Source of the DNA: Chloranthus sessilifolius
Taxonomy: Eukaryota > Streptophyta > Magnoliopsida > Chloranthales > Chloranthaceae
DNA: 64,000 bases
Assembly: GCA_021018995.1 (NCBI GenBank)
Contig: CM037598.1
Coordinates: forward strand, 71,752,671 to 71,816,670
Reading direction: 5' to 3'
The position numbers and the translations under genes were made by a program. The notes under the pieces are model-generated. The model was not told where the DNA came from and ran no database searches. It saw only the letters and a program-made list of their open reading frames with translations. Positions within the stretch are counted from its first letter, which is position 1. Each line of letters begins with the position of its first letter. Below are positions 1-11,268 of this stretch, piece after piece.

Positions 1-447
1 GTAAGGCACTGATATTTTTGTTATTTTAGGTTTGATAGGTTACCCCACCGACGTGGCGGGATATCCACGACTGACACGGCAGGATATCCGTGACCGATAC
101 GGCGGCGAAACCGTAGGCCAGTGCGGAGGCTTATCCGTACATAGTAAGCACACCCCAGGGGTGTTGATTGAGACAAGTGAAACTCCGCCACCAATCCCCA
201 GGGGAAAGGGGCTTGGGTACTATTTGTATTCCCAGGGAATACGGTTAAAACTGTCTATATAGATGACGATGATGGGTATCTCATCGGGGCTCGATGCTAT
301 ATTGCTCGGGAATTACTTAAGTTGAAAGTTTAAGTTTTGCTTTAGGCCTTTTCAGCATCATTCATGAGTAAATGAAAACATAAGTAATCAATAGTAAAAC
401 GAAATGCTTTTTAACTGTTTCATCAATAATTGCATAGACACACATGC

Positions 448-654
448 ATGGCATATCATAGAATATATGTGAGTAATAATTTATATGTTCAACTGTGTCT
501 GTTCCCTATTGAGCTAGGATGTAGCTCACCCTATAGACTATACGTCGCAGGTCCACTACTAGCAGCTGCCGAGGCTTCAGGAGACGCTGACCCCGGTGAG
601 TCGGACCTTGCGGCTGGAGACGAGTTGGAGCCACCTCCTGAGGACTTCTTCTAG
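448..654 (+). CDS. LTR-embedded acidic microORF, copy 1
   Basis: An open frame runs through the LTR hairpin (511-530) and the acceptor-like CTATACGTCGCAG (ending 550) and stops at 652-654. The part after the CAG codes for about 34 residues, rich in Asp and Glu, ending ELEPPPEDFF. The same ending occurs in chromovirus A (ELEPPPEEFF) and, with PK added, in B and D. Between this copy and A the last 12 codons differ at six sites, all at third codon positions, so the sequence behaves like coding DNA. The first ATG in frame is at 448; if splicing uses the CAG, the real start would be elsewhere. The function is unknown and this is not a recognised family. Confidence 0.45.
   Translation: MAYHRIYVSNNLYVQLCLFPIELGCSSPYRLYVAGPLLAAAEASGDADPGESDLAAGDELEPPPEDFF
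511..550 (+). promoter_or_regulatory. Conserved hairpin and 3' splice-site-like motif
   Basis: GAGCTA-GGATG-TAGCTC can form a 6-bp stem with a 5-base loop. It is followed by a block ending in CTATACGTCGCAG before G, which looks like an intron acceptor. The same pair of signals recurs at 18024-18063, 27701-27740, 44852-44890 and, on the minus strand, near 34567-34602 and 49779-49817. Confidence 0.6.
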
Positions 655-772
655 AGGACTCCGTTGTGCCACTTTGAGGGCTTTTTTAGAGAGATTTTGT
701 ACGGCTTGGTATGTCAAGCCTTGATTTTGTTTAAAACCATGTACATAAGGAGTTGGGATTATTCTTTTGGGA

Positions 773-808
773 CGAACCATCCGTGATGATTCCTATCATC
801 GATGGTTC
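773..808 (+). repeat. Second conserved LTR hairpin
   Basis: CGAACCATC and GATGGTTC are paired across about 18 bases containing a weaker inner stem. It is the counterpart of the hairpins at 18267-18306 and 27944-27983 in family A, and of the stronger ones at 34315-34354 and 49532-49571 in family B. It sits between the microORF stop and the LTR end in each case. Confidence 0.55.
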
Positions 809-1012
809 AGATCGGTTCTCCATTCATGCAGAGGCATGAGGGTAGAACTGTCTTTTGGGAAGATTAATTAATATAGATTTAAATTCCGTAATTTCGTTTA
901 TTATACTCTTTGATGCTTGATATACCAGTGTTTCGTGCTTAGCTAAAGGGCACAGTCAAGATGATCATGCTGATGGCACGGGTTTCAGGGTGCCGAAATC
1001 CGGGCTGTCACA

Positions 1013-2359
1013 GTCCTGGCGAAATAACAAGCCCATAATCATACCTGACAAGATACTCCACCACTTCGAGAGGAGAATGAATAGCCTCGACTTACACCTC
1101 ACTGAGGATGTCGCGGTCATTGATTACACTGATGAAGGGTTGTCTCTCACAAAACTAACCCCCCAGTGTAGCAATGTTGTAGTTTATGAGCTTACGAATG
1201 ATGAAGAAGGAGGGCCAATCACTGAGGAAATGCAAGACTTCTAACGGGTCATCAAACTCTTCGACTAGCAAACTCAAGCCGCTGCGAAATCCACAGAAGC
1301 AATCAACTTTGGCACTGAAGAGAAGCCTAAGAAGCTGTTAATCAGTGCAATGCTTAACCCCAAGGAAAGATAACAAATCATCCAAGTCCTACAAGATCAC
1401 CTCAGCTCTTTTGCATGGACCTATGAAGACATGCCTGGCCTGGATCCAAGCCTAGTAGAACATCGTTTGGTCCTAAAACCCGATGTGAAACCCGTTAAGT
1501 AAAAACTCAAGAGGATGCACCCGCAGACAGTGATGCAAGTCAAAGATGAAGTTAACAAGCTAAACAAGGAAAAATTCATTCGAGTCATTCTCTATCCTAA
1601 GTAGGTCGCAAATATAGTACATGTCGCCAAGAAAGACGGTAGAGTACGGGTGTGCATCGATTTTTGAAATCTCAATCGGGCATATCCAAAAGATGACTTC
1701 CCACTCCCACACATCGACACTTTGGTCGATAACATTGTCGGACATGAGATATTTTCCTTCATGGATGGTTTCTTTGGATACAATCGAATCAAATTAGCAG
1801 AATCAGATCAAGAAAAGACTTCCTTCACCACACCATGGGGAACCTACTGCTATGTCGTCATGCCTTTAGGCCTCAAGAATGCAGGAGCTACGTATCAACG
1901 CACCATGATGACTATCTTTTACGACATAATACATAAGTGTGTAGAAGTCTACGTCGATGACATACTAGTGAAGTCTCAAACACGAGTAGGACATGCTGAA
2001 GCACTACGACTAGTACTATAAAGATTCGAGAAATATCAGCTAAGAATGAATCCAAAGAAATATGTATTCGGAGTCACCTCTGGAAAACTATTAGGATTCA
2101 TAGTCAACAAGCGAGAAATATTTATTCGGAGTCACCCTGTGAAGGTCAGAGCCATCCTCGAGATGCCACCTCCTAGCAACACCAAACAAGTACGAGGCCT
2201 GATAGGAAGATTACAATTCATCAAGAGATTCATCTCCCAGCACTCAGACATATGCGACCCTTTCTGCAGACTACTTAAAGGAGGAGCCGAGTACATATGG
2301 GATGACCAGTGTCAGCAAGCCTTCGACACCATCAAGAAATATCTCCTCAACCCACCGAT
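1013..2359 (+). pseudogene. Tat-lineage Ty3/gypsy pol, segment I (RT and start of RNase H)
   Basis: Translated pieces give the Tat-type reverse transcriptase in order: the linker before RT, the KKDGRVRVCIDF block, DDFPLPHID, the SFTTPWGTYCYVVMPLGLKNAGATYQ region in 1722-2021, and the catalytic YVDDILVKS near 1950-1977. The thumb and the start of RNase H follow in 2046-2359 (FGVTSGKLLGF, RGLIGRLQFIKRFIS, QAFDTIKKYLLNPPIL). Several in-frame stops (for example near 1242, 1498, 1602, 1664, 2019) show it is dead. The segment stops abruptly at the ATTAT duplication at 2360-2364 and resumes at 29390. Gag and protease must lie left of the window. Confidence 0.92.
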
Positions 2360-2364
2360 ATTAT

Positions 2365-3381
2365 TGTTCGGCTTATTCTATGTATATTAAATTGAACTTA
2401 AGTCTTAATCTATTGCAAGCGCACAATGAAAATTGTAGAGCTAGTATAGGATCATTCCCATGAGAAAGTGATTAACTTATTATGCAGTTTTTTATATTCC
2501 TATTTAAAAAACTTCTTTTTATCTTTTAAGATTCTAAACTACTGGAGCAAGATGAATAGAAAAATGGTTTTATTTAAACTAATTTGCAGAAAATAAATCC
2601 TAAATCCTCCTCCTTCCAGATTATGGTCGTCAATCACAATCCTTCAAGTCTTGAATGTTTACAAAAATAAATTGCAATTACACGGTATTGCAGTCTTATA
2701 GAATTTGAGTGTCAATCAAAAACTAAAATTCTTTAACACAGATTTAATCTAATCAACAACTTCCTGAAATTTGGGCATCAATCAAACTCTAGAAAATTGA
2801 AGATGGAAAAGTAAAACAGTTATATTAATCTACAAATTCCAACCTGAGTCGTCAATTCAAATTAAAACTTGAAGATGTTTGCAAAGCAGTAAATAAACAA
2901 ATAAAATCTAAACTAGAAAGCAATAAAAAATTTATCTTTCACTCCTCAACTGCAGTCGTCAATTGCTTCTAAGAAACTACGGATATCTATATTAATCTTC
3001 AGCTCCCAATCACAGTCGTTAATTGCTCTCGAAAAACCTTGGATATCTAATCTACAAAGCAAGAAAAATCTACTCTAAATTTGATCGGAAGAAAACCCAA
3101 CCTTAGTCATCAATTGATGTTGAGAATTTCTTCGATACCTTATTCCTACACCGAGCTCTCATATTTAGAGATCACAAGGAGTCGGTTTACAAGGACCTCT
3201 AATTCTAATAAAAGAAATTACTAAAGTAAAAGCATCCTAATATAACTCTAATTTCTAATTTTATTCTTCCTTGCTTTGAATGGTTGATGTGCTTCTGAAA
3301 TGTGCTTTCTTTTCAGCAATCGAGATCTTCTAGGAGCTCATCTTCATCAATCTTCTCAGATTCGTGATTCACCAGATACCA
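2365..3381 (-). repeat. Left (3') LTR of the Athila-like element, partial
   Basis: It matches 16019-16316 joined to 28205-28920, including TGTTCGGCTTATTCTATGTA at its left end and the series of GTCGTCAATT-type blocks. Similarity stops after GATTCACCAGA at about 3381; the remaining roughly 465 bases present in the right copy (28921-29384) are missing. No protein-coding sequence is visible. Confidence 0.8.
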
Positions 3382-4009
3382 CTTTTCACCTCCTAACCTG
3401 GCCTTTAATGAACCTTTGAGCTGGTTAATAATGATTTTTAAGTATGTTTTTGTAGATGACAAGAAATTATAGCTTAGTGCAACAATCCATCATTTTAGAG
3501 CCAAGAAGAAAGAATTTCGAGTTAATATGTGGCGCTGATGGGAATTACATTGACTGCACCTTGATGGTTCACATCATTGGGACTATATAGCATGTCTCGG
3601 GGTCCTAGAAGGCCTGCTGAGAGAGAGGAGTGAAGCCCAAGCTTATTGGAGTGTTGCTGCAGTGGAAAAAATAGAATAGTGGGTGAGCACATTGCTGCTG
3701 TAGCAGACTATACAAGCTGCACACTCAACTACATGTCAAGCTGCATTCTATAGCTGCTGCACTACACCATTTGAGCAGCTCTATAATAACCTGTAGCTAC
3801 AACATTTGAACTTCAAGATCTTGGGCACTGAATGCATACAGCAATGCAACACTTTAAGTGGAGCACAATAGCAGCAGCACTGCACTTACTTCCATCTCAA
3901 GCACAGTGGAATTACAGCAAAGAGCAGCTCAAGCACTTTATTCATGTATGTAGTTACATCTGCTGCATTCCGCTTGTAGATTAGCAGTTTTGAAGTAGAC
4001 CAGGTTGTT

Positions 4010-4890
4010 GCATTACATGCACTCGAGCAGATGCACTAAGAATTCTACATCAATGCATTCAAGCTGCTATTGCAATATGCTGTCGAGCTTTAAAGCCAAC
4101 ATGCATAGCTGCCTTTGCTTCAAATGTAACCTCACAAGCTGCAGCATTGAAGCTATTAAACCTACCGCATTAAACCCCACGAGCTAAAGACGTATAGATT
4201 GAAGCACATGAGCAACAACACAGCTGTATATTGAGCCACTCGAGCTATGGACTTGAAGCAACTACACTCTCGAGTAGTTTAGTCTAATCTGTCGAACAGT
4301 TGTTGTGCTAAAGCCAGCCATAAAGCTGTCGAGCAGCTGCAGACATGCTTCTATTTTATCCACTCGAGCAGTTGCACAACAACCGCTTTAAAATAGCAAT
4401 CCATTAAGCAGGGAACCACTCGAGCAGCATTTTACCCTGTCGAGTACTTCAGCAGCTGCAACACTAACAATCTTGAGTAGTTCCAATGAACCTCATGAGC
4501 AGCACAGCTGCTGCTATTTAAGAACTCGAGCAGTTGATTGCTGTATTAATGTACTCGAGCAGTTCTTTGAAGCATTCGAGCAGTTTAAAGTGTAGATTTA
4601 ATCCACTCGAGCAACTCATTAATCCACTCGAGCAGCCTCACAAGTTGAAGTGCTGAAGACTTTAATCCACTCGAGTGGTTCCCTGCAGCCTATATTAAAT
4701 CCACTCGAGCAGCTGCAGTTAACCATCCACTCGAGCTGCTTAAAGTGCTGCCTTTTCATCCTGTCGAGCACTTATAGTGCTATTTTCATCCTGTCGGGTA
4801 GCCTCTCGAGAAATGCTCGAAATAAAATTCTGAAGCTATCATCCTCTCGAGAACTACTCGAGAATTAAAGTTCTGAAGCCAACTGCTCGA
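4010..4890 (+). repeat. Array of CTCGAG-centred palindromic motifs (LTR U3)
   Basis: Some two dozen occurrences of CTCGAG in contexts such as CCACTCGAGCAG and CCTCTCGAGAA are scattered at irregular spacing, separated by AGCTGC-rich sequence. The corresponding part of the 3' LTR (11920-12750) has the same array with individual copies mutated. Some copies pair with neighbours (CTCTCGAGAACTACTCGAGAATT). Confidence 0.8.
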
Positions 4891-5094
4891 AGCACGGGTT
4901 CCAGCCTTCCTATTCAAAACTCTAAGGGCATTTTTGGGATTCCACAGCAGCTTGGGCACACATCCCAGTGTGCTTAGCTGTCCCACACACCCCAAGGAAT
5001 CACTTGGCTGAAAATAAGTCACGATAGAAACTCCAAAAAATGCATTCCTTTTCTTGTTTCTGAGTGGCTAATGCAAACTAATGCTTTATGGATT

Positions 5095-5107
5095 GTATAA
5101 ATACAGC
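5095..5107 (+). promoter_or_regulatory. TATA box of the Athila-relative LTR
   Basis: TTGTATAAATACAGC lies about 1.4 kb before the primer-binding site and is kept in the 3' LTR at 12948-12960. It is the best TATA match in the LTR. The predicted start would be around 5130, leaving an R-U5 leader of about 1.35 kb. Confidence 0.55.
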
Positions 5108-6500
5108 TATAAGCTGTCTTGGGAAGGGAGCCAGGATTAGCCTGAGCTCACTTTTAGGGTTTTAGTTTCTTTTTATTTTCTCCTTTCTTTCTCCTTAGCT
5201 CAGCTGCAAGGTTGGGTTAAAACTCTTTATAGCAGCTGAGTTTATTTCAGTTTTGCAATCAATTTTGTAATAACTTAGTGAGCAGTCTTGCATGTCTGCA
5301 AGGACTGCTGCCTTGAGGGCCACTCATTGTAAGTCCTTTTTATTCAATGAAAAGTCATTCTTAAAGCTCCATTAAATCTATATTTTTCCTATGTTTTTCA
5401 CATAGATTCTTATAGGTTTGATGCTCCTATGGAAGCATGAGCTTGTAGCCATGCAACCATAGTGGCAACAGTAGTATTACTGCTCTATCTCTTACCTCTG
5501 TGACTGGGTTAATCCCTGGGATACTTTGTGCCCCTTTTAAAGGACAGGGTATAACTCTAAGATTGATCTAAATAACAAGGCCGAGATGGATTCTTTTTCC
5601 CTGCACTTGAGCATGTAGCCAAGTTAGAGACAACTGCAGAGCCAACTTCTCCTTTGTTTTACAACACCATTTTCAGTTAATAGATATGAGATTTTTGCAC
5701 AGATTGCAGACTTGAGAGTTAGGTCATTGCAAGCCTTTTCGTAGCAATGACTACCAGATTCTAATGCCTCATTCAATCTGTGATTTCTAGTAGTTTTCAC
5801 TAGATTTTCATGGACTATTTACCCCTATGGATGCATGAGCTTGTAGCCTTGCACACATAGTATCTACAATGATTTTACTGTTTCAACTTTAATCCATTGA
5901 TTGGATGAGATCCCTGAGATATGTTGTGACCATTTAAGTGGATAGAATATAACCTAAAGATCAGTCCATACCTCTGGGTTAGGCTGGATTCTTCTACCTT
6001 ATAGATGTGCTTGTAACCTTCTGAAGGATTGCTATAAATCCAACATCTTTATCTGAGTTGCAATGATGAATAGCCTATAGCTGCCTACTTCTCACCCATT
6101 TTACTTTATTTTACCACACCACCTTCACTCTCTTCTACCCCTTTTCTTTAGTTGTAGTTTTTATTTATGTTTTTAGTGTAGTTTAGCTTTGTGACACTTA
6201 AAACACCCTCTCTTTACCTTGCTTTCTAGTGTAGGTTTAGAGTTTTAGATCTGTAGTCAGATATGGAGATTTAATATACAATCCTTATTGTTTAGATCAT
6301 CACTCCCTGTGAGATAAACTCTTACTTATCAAAACTTGCTACAACAGCCCTGGATCTTACAAGACTGTGAGTTTAGATTGTTTTATGTGTTGTTCCATTC
6401 CATTTTACTCCCCCTCTTTGATTTGTTTTTGCTCTCATATTTTTACTATATTTCCAATAAATAAAATAAACCAGCACACCAGTTTTAACTAATAGGTTTT

Positions 6501-6518
6501 TGGTGCCGCTGCCGGGGA
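6501..6518 (+). other. Primer-binding site, Athila type
   Basis: TGGTGCCGCTGCCGGGGA resembles the TGGCGCCGTTGCCGGGGA class of primer-binding sites seen in Athila/Tat elements, which pair with the 3' end of a tRNA, usually assigned to tRNA-Asp. It marks the end of the 5' LTR. Confidence 0.8.
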
Positions 6519-6975
6519 GTTTTGATCTAAGTAGTAACTCTAAGTTTTTGTTTAGATTCATTTATTGTAGATGTAGTGTTTGAATAAATTACAGCTGTAG
6601 TGTTTGTTTGATATTTTTTTTCATTTTGTTTCTTTACTTTCTGTTTTTAGATCTTTTTGTCTTTATAGTATTTGTAAAAATTACAGCTGTAATCCTTTCT
6701 TTTATTTTACAGTTTTTCTTTATTTCCTATTTTAGATTTGTTGCCTGTGTAGTGTTTGAATAAATTCCTACTGAAGTTTTAGATTTTTGCAAGCTTGGAG
6801 AAGTAGGAAATAGGGAGTTTAGCTGCAGCTGGAGCATTTCGGCATTAGTTTGCATCACTCTCTCCCCTTTTCTTGTTTCATTTCTACATTGTTTAAAACT
6901 CAGCAGCAGTGTGTTATAGTGTTTAGTATTTTTTCTATCTGTTGTGAGTACTTTTCTCTTTGCTGTGTGTGTTAT

Positions 6976-8325
6976 ATGCTGGGAAGAAGGTCTCTTAATC
7001 CTGATCTAGAACCTTTGAATCCTGAAATTGAGAGTCCTAAGCCCTATGCCAGCAACACACACCCTTGCTGAAAATTTAGCAATATCTGAGATGGGAGAGC
7101 AACCTAGACCCCTTAGGAAGTATTATGCATCAAGGGCATACTCATCCCCTTTTTTCATTCAGCTCCCTACTGCTGAGGGTAGTTATGAAATCAAGCCTCA
7201 AACCATCCAAATATTACCATCTTTTCATGGGTTAAGCAAAGAGGATCCTTATCAGCACATAGATCAGTTTCTTTCTCTATGTACTACTTTTAAAATTGCT
7301 GGTCTGGGAGAGAAAGTCACCAAACTGAGGCTTTTTATTTTTCCTTAAAGGATAAGGCCAGAACTTGTCTCATCATGCTCCCAACCAATAACATACAATC
7401 TTGGAATGACCTGTAATGCCAATTCTTGGCTAAATTTTTTTCAATTAGTAAAACCAGTCAGTTGAGGAAGAGCATAATCTCATTTGCTCAGTCCCCAACT
7501 GAACAATTTCATGAAGCTTGGGACAGATTTAAGGAATTGATGAGGCAATGCCCACACCACCAGATCTCTAAGTGGCAGCTTGTGCAAAGCTTCTTCCAGG
7601 GGATTAATGCTAAAAGTAGATCCATGATTGATGCATCATGTGGTGGCTCTTATCTTAGCAAGACTGATGTAGAAACATGGGATTTGTTCGATGTGATAAG
7701 TGAAAACTCCATCCAGCAGGAGTCTCTGTCAAGAAATGACATTGAACCAGCTATTAGAGGTGCAAAAAACCCACTTCTACTTAAAAATTGTATGAATTAA
7801 CTGTATACAATAACCTAGAGAGGAAGGTAGACAGTTTTTCCTTAAATTTTGATAAAGTGTTGAGTATGTTGCAGCCCCACATGGCTACACATGTTGGAGA
7901 GGCATGTCCGAAATGCCACTCACCCACACACTCCCATCTTGACTGTCCCTCTGCTGGTCCATTTCCAGAGTTAGTAAATGAGCATGCCAATGTTGTCCAA
8001 TCATTTGGACAACAGCCTGCTGGATATACTTTGAGGAACCACCCAAATTTGAGGTGGAGACAAGATAACTTTCACCAACCCCAGCAGCCGCATGCACTGC
8101 CCTACAATTCCAACAAGTAGTCCCATCTAGGTTATGCCCCAAAACAGCAATTCCCACATCAGTCCCCCCAGCCAAGTTATTTAGCTTTGCCCCCACCACA
8201 ATCACGGGCCCCCTCCTTTGAGGAGCAGGTTTTGTCCTTATTGAACAACCTCAGCTCCCTTTTACAGACTGTGCATTCCTACAGTTAGAGCATCAAAAAG
8301 ATAGAAGACCAGCTGGGTTAAATTT
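6976..8325 (+). pseudogene. Athila-type gag, frameshifted
   Basis: The likely start is the ATG at 6976 (MLGRRSLNP). The frame shifts near 7050 to the one reading LAENLAISEMGEQPRPLR and then the capsid-like region with SFHGLSKEDPYQHIDQFL (about 7220-7275). Stops occur at 7345-7348 and near 7415. The capsid then continues with FHEAWDRFKELMRQCPHH (7510-7563), and after another shift at 7790 comes a zinc knuckle of the form CPKC-x4-H-x4-C (near 7895-7940). The YTLRNHPNLRWR block (about 8020-8055) is typical of Athila Gag C-termini. It would package RNA into particles if intact; at least three frame breaks make it inactive. Confidence 0.85.
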
Positions 8326-11268
8326 TAAATGCTCTAACTAAAAGGGATTACGGTAGGCTCCCAAGAAAAATAGTGACCAATTCAAAAGGCCAATACATGA
8401 TTGGTGAAGCCTCTTCAGCTCATGAGGAAGCTAGGGCCACTCATGCCTTGAGGACTGATAAAGTGGTGGAGCACCAAGAGGCTTTTAATGGAAAAAGAAG
8501 TGCAGAAGAGAGGAGTGAGTGCCTATTTTAGTATAGAAGGTGCTAAATAAAAAGGGGCTGCTATTGATCCCTAGCTGAAAAATATAAAAAAATAAAAATA
8601 AAAATAAATAAAAATAAAAAAATATTATGTCAGCAGATGAGTACCAGCAGTACATCATCTATCATTTCCTCAAATTTTTACTGAACCCTCTCCCCTTTTT
8701 CACAAGAAGAAGGCTATGATGGAGGGAATGAGATTTGTTAAAAGTTGCAGTCATTGGTGAGGTGGTGGATAATACCTCGCCCAAACTGCTGGACCTGGGC
8801 TAAGGTGTGTGAAATTGAGAAGTATGGACTGAGGAGGCCCCCTCCCTCAGCCATCTAAGGCACCTTTGTTGCCTTTTAATTGTCCACCTGATGTGGAGCT
8901 GGAGCTGCCCCCTACATCTCTCATGCAACTGCAAACTTGCTGAGCTGAAAGATCTCAGGTTTGATGCAAATGCAAAGGTATGGCCTTTCATTTTTTATAT
9001 TACAGTCTTTCCAATTCAACTGAGATCCATATGGGATGCCAAATTTACTGTCATTCATGAACCCCCATCCAGACTATTGAGATCATGGACCTTACTTTTG
9101 AGAAGGGTCATGAAGGTTAATGATCAGAGGCTAAAAATCAGTGTTGAAAATTCTGTGGAGTCCTCTAAAATCATTCACTTTCAAGACCTTTCACTGATAA
9201 CTGATCTCAGTTGTGTACCATATGTAACAAAGCTATATTTAGTGTTTTAAAATTCTGTATATACTGTGTTTATGTAGTCTGCTGTGATGAATCTTGATTA
9301 AAATGTGTGCCATAACTATTGATGTACTGTTGTGTGTGGATGCAGTCATCTAATATTTTTGCTAGATTCATACTCAGACCTTTGTTAGGAATTCCTGTTT
9401 TAATTACTGTTTTAGTTAAGTATGACTATTGTTTTATATAGTTGTTGTCTTAGGAGTGTATACCTATTTTGCCCTCTTAGTTGTCACTTTATATAAATGC
9501 TCTTTTTCTCTTTCCTAGTATAATTTTCTGTATTTTTTCACAGCTTAATTTTCTCTTAATTTATTGTTGTCATTTGTTTTTAAACCCTACTGCCATGTAA
9601 GCTGAAAGAGTGAGGACACTGTTTATCTTAGGTTTGAGGGTATGGCAGGGTGGTAGGCCAATAGAATATTTAATTCTAGTGCAGCAGTGTTAAGAAAATT
9701 TAGATAAATAAAGTCAATTCCCACCTAACCATATTAGAAAGAGGAAATTAAAAACTTTTGCAGACACTTTAAAACTGAAAATTTTTAAACTAAATATTTT
9801 TGAAATTTTAACATCTCCATGAAGCTAACATCAAGAAGTTTTTTTCAATTAGTACTAAGTGAACTAGAGAGGAGAGAAAAAGGTGAAAATATACTCCACG
9901 GTTAAATTGAAGACCATACCCAGTGAGATTTGGGCCTTTCAATTTTCTTTTGAAGAGCTTTGTGGTAATTTTTCTGCTCTAAGGACTGATTGATTCAATC
10001 CATTTTCACTAGAAGTTAGGCACCCCAAGGTGAAACTATTTAGCAGCACTCATGACGCTAAGGAGATGATCTAAGGCCTTCATTTGGACAGTTTGAGCCT
10101 AAAATTCCTACCTACTAAACTGCCCTTTTCATGCACTCTTTGAGCCTTAAAATCTAATTTTCTTCAAACAAATACCATAGTACTTGCACCTAAACCTCGT
10201 CACCTGATTCAGCCTTACCCTCACTCTGAGATCTCAGAAGGCAAAGGAGAAGATGTTGAAGATAGGTAGGCTAGGTTCAACATTTGGTGGAAAGAGAAGA
10301 AAAGTAAACTGAAAATAGCAGTGTAGCAGTGGTATATGTATGGCATTTCATAATATATATATATATAATAATAAAAATAAAACAGAGAAGTCAAGAGGAG
10401 TATTTCATCTGAAAAAGTAAAAGTAAGGGAAGAAGCTAACCACTTCTGATCTGAAAAACATCAGTGAAGATGAAGTTGTGCTTTAATGAAGGTTGTGAGG
10501 TCATGAATCACCTCCTCCCCTTGCTGATTTCTCAGCTTTGAATCCATTCTATCTCTCCTATTCTTTGTAAATCTCAACCATAAGCCACATTACAACCCAT
10601 CAAAAAAACCTTGTTGATCCAAAGTGAAGTGGGCTGTCATGTGGAGACAGGGGAATGTCTAATCTATGGTGAAAAATACATGAGGATGTCAGAAATTAGT
10701 AGCAATGCCTATGTTCATGTTTGCTGGCCTATTTGAGGTCTGTGACTGTTCTCGAGCTGATGAGAATGTGAACACCTTGGATTTTCATTGATTGAGAGAT
10801 AGCCCTGGTGAGAATTGGGTCTGAAATTTAAATTCATTGGAGTAGTATCCAAACCTAATATTTGAATTAAAGGCAAGCTTAGTACTGATTTTACACATTT
10901 TATTCTTGATGAAAACTGATTTGGTGGTGATGCAAATACTAGTTGATTTAAGTTTTAATTTGCTTGCATTACTATTTTAACTCCTCTGATTTTTAAAAAA
11001 TGGGTGTGGAATGATGCTTTATTTATAAAAATCTATTTTGTCATTGGATGCACTATACTTAACAGTTTTAATTTGGAAGTTTGTGGGTATCTTCACTGAA
11101 AACCCTCAGGAGACTTCACTCCTCCACTAGGGATCACCTAGGGGTTTAAAAGGCTTGATGCATAAGCTAAATGCACCTGTGCTCCCTACGAAAGTGATAT
11201 TTATTTTTTAGAATAACTAATTTAATTTTTCCTTTGCTCAAGAGCTAGTAAAGATTAGTTTGGGAGTG
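8326..11268 (+). other. Internal non-coding region of the gag-only element
   Basis: This stretch lies between gag and the 3' LTR. It has an A-rich run at 8585-8625, a short AT repeat at 10350-10370, and open frames no longer than 119 codons (8891-9250) without recognisable domains. The position where pol would be expected contains none of its motifs. A polypurine-like TTTGGGAGTG lies at 11259-11268, directly before the 3' LTR. Confidence 0.6.

Larger units (their letters stand above)
1..1012 (+). mobile_element. 3' part of a Tekay-type LTR (family A relative)
   Basis: This stretch aligns by eye with the last kilobase of the two LTRs of chromovirus A (about 17540-18521 and 27220-28199). It shares the block with CCGACGTGGCGGGATA, the GAGCTAGGATGTAGCTCACC hairpin, the acidic reading frame, the second hairpin and the terminal GGGCTGTCACA. 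It is more diverged than the two A LTRs are from each other, so it is a separate, older insertion or a sister family. The 5' part lies outside the window, so it cannot be told whether this is a solo LTR or the 3' LTR of a longer element. It abuts Tat coding sequence at 1013, which suggests it inserted into the Tat element. Confidence 0.85.
3382..6490 (+). repeat. 5' LTR of the gag-only Athila relative
   Basis: The region 3382-5718 aligns throughout with 11281-13570, for example the block with CCTAACCTGGCCTTTAATG and the block with CTTGGGAAGGGAGCCA. A TATA-like GTATAAATACAGC occurs at 5095-5107 and at 12948-12960 in the other copy, so transcription probably begins late in the LTR. The palindrome-rich stretch at about 4010-4890 then lies upstream of the start, in U3. 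The right end is placed just before the primer-binding site and is approximate. Confidence 0.7.

Noticed and set aside
8891-9250. 119-codon open frame in the gag-only element
   Set aside because: No domain, no similarity to gag, pol or envelope-like sequence, and it lies in AT-rich non-coding DNA. Expected by chance at this length.
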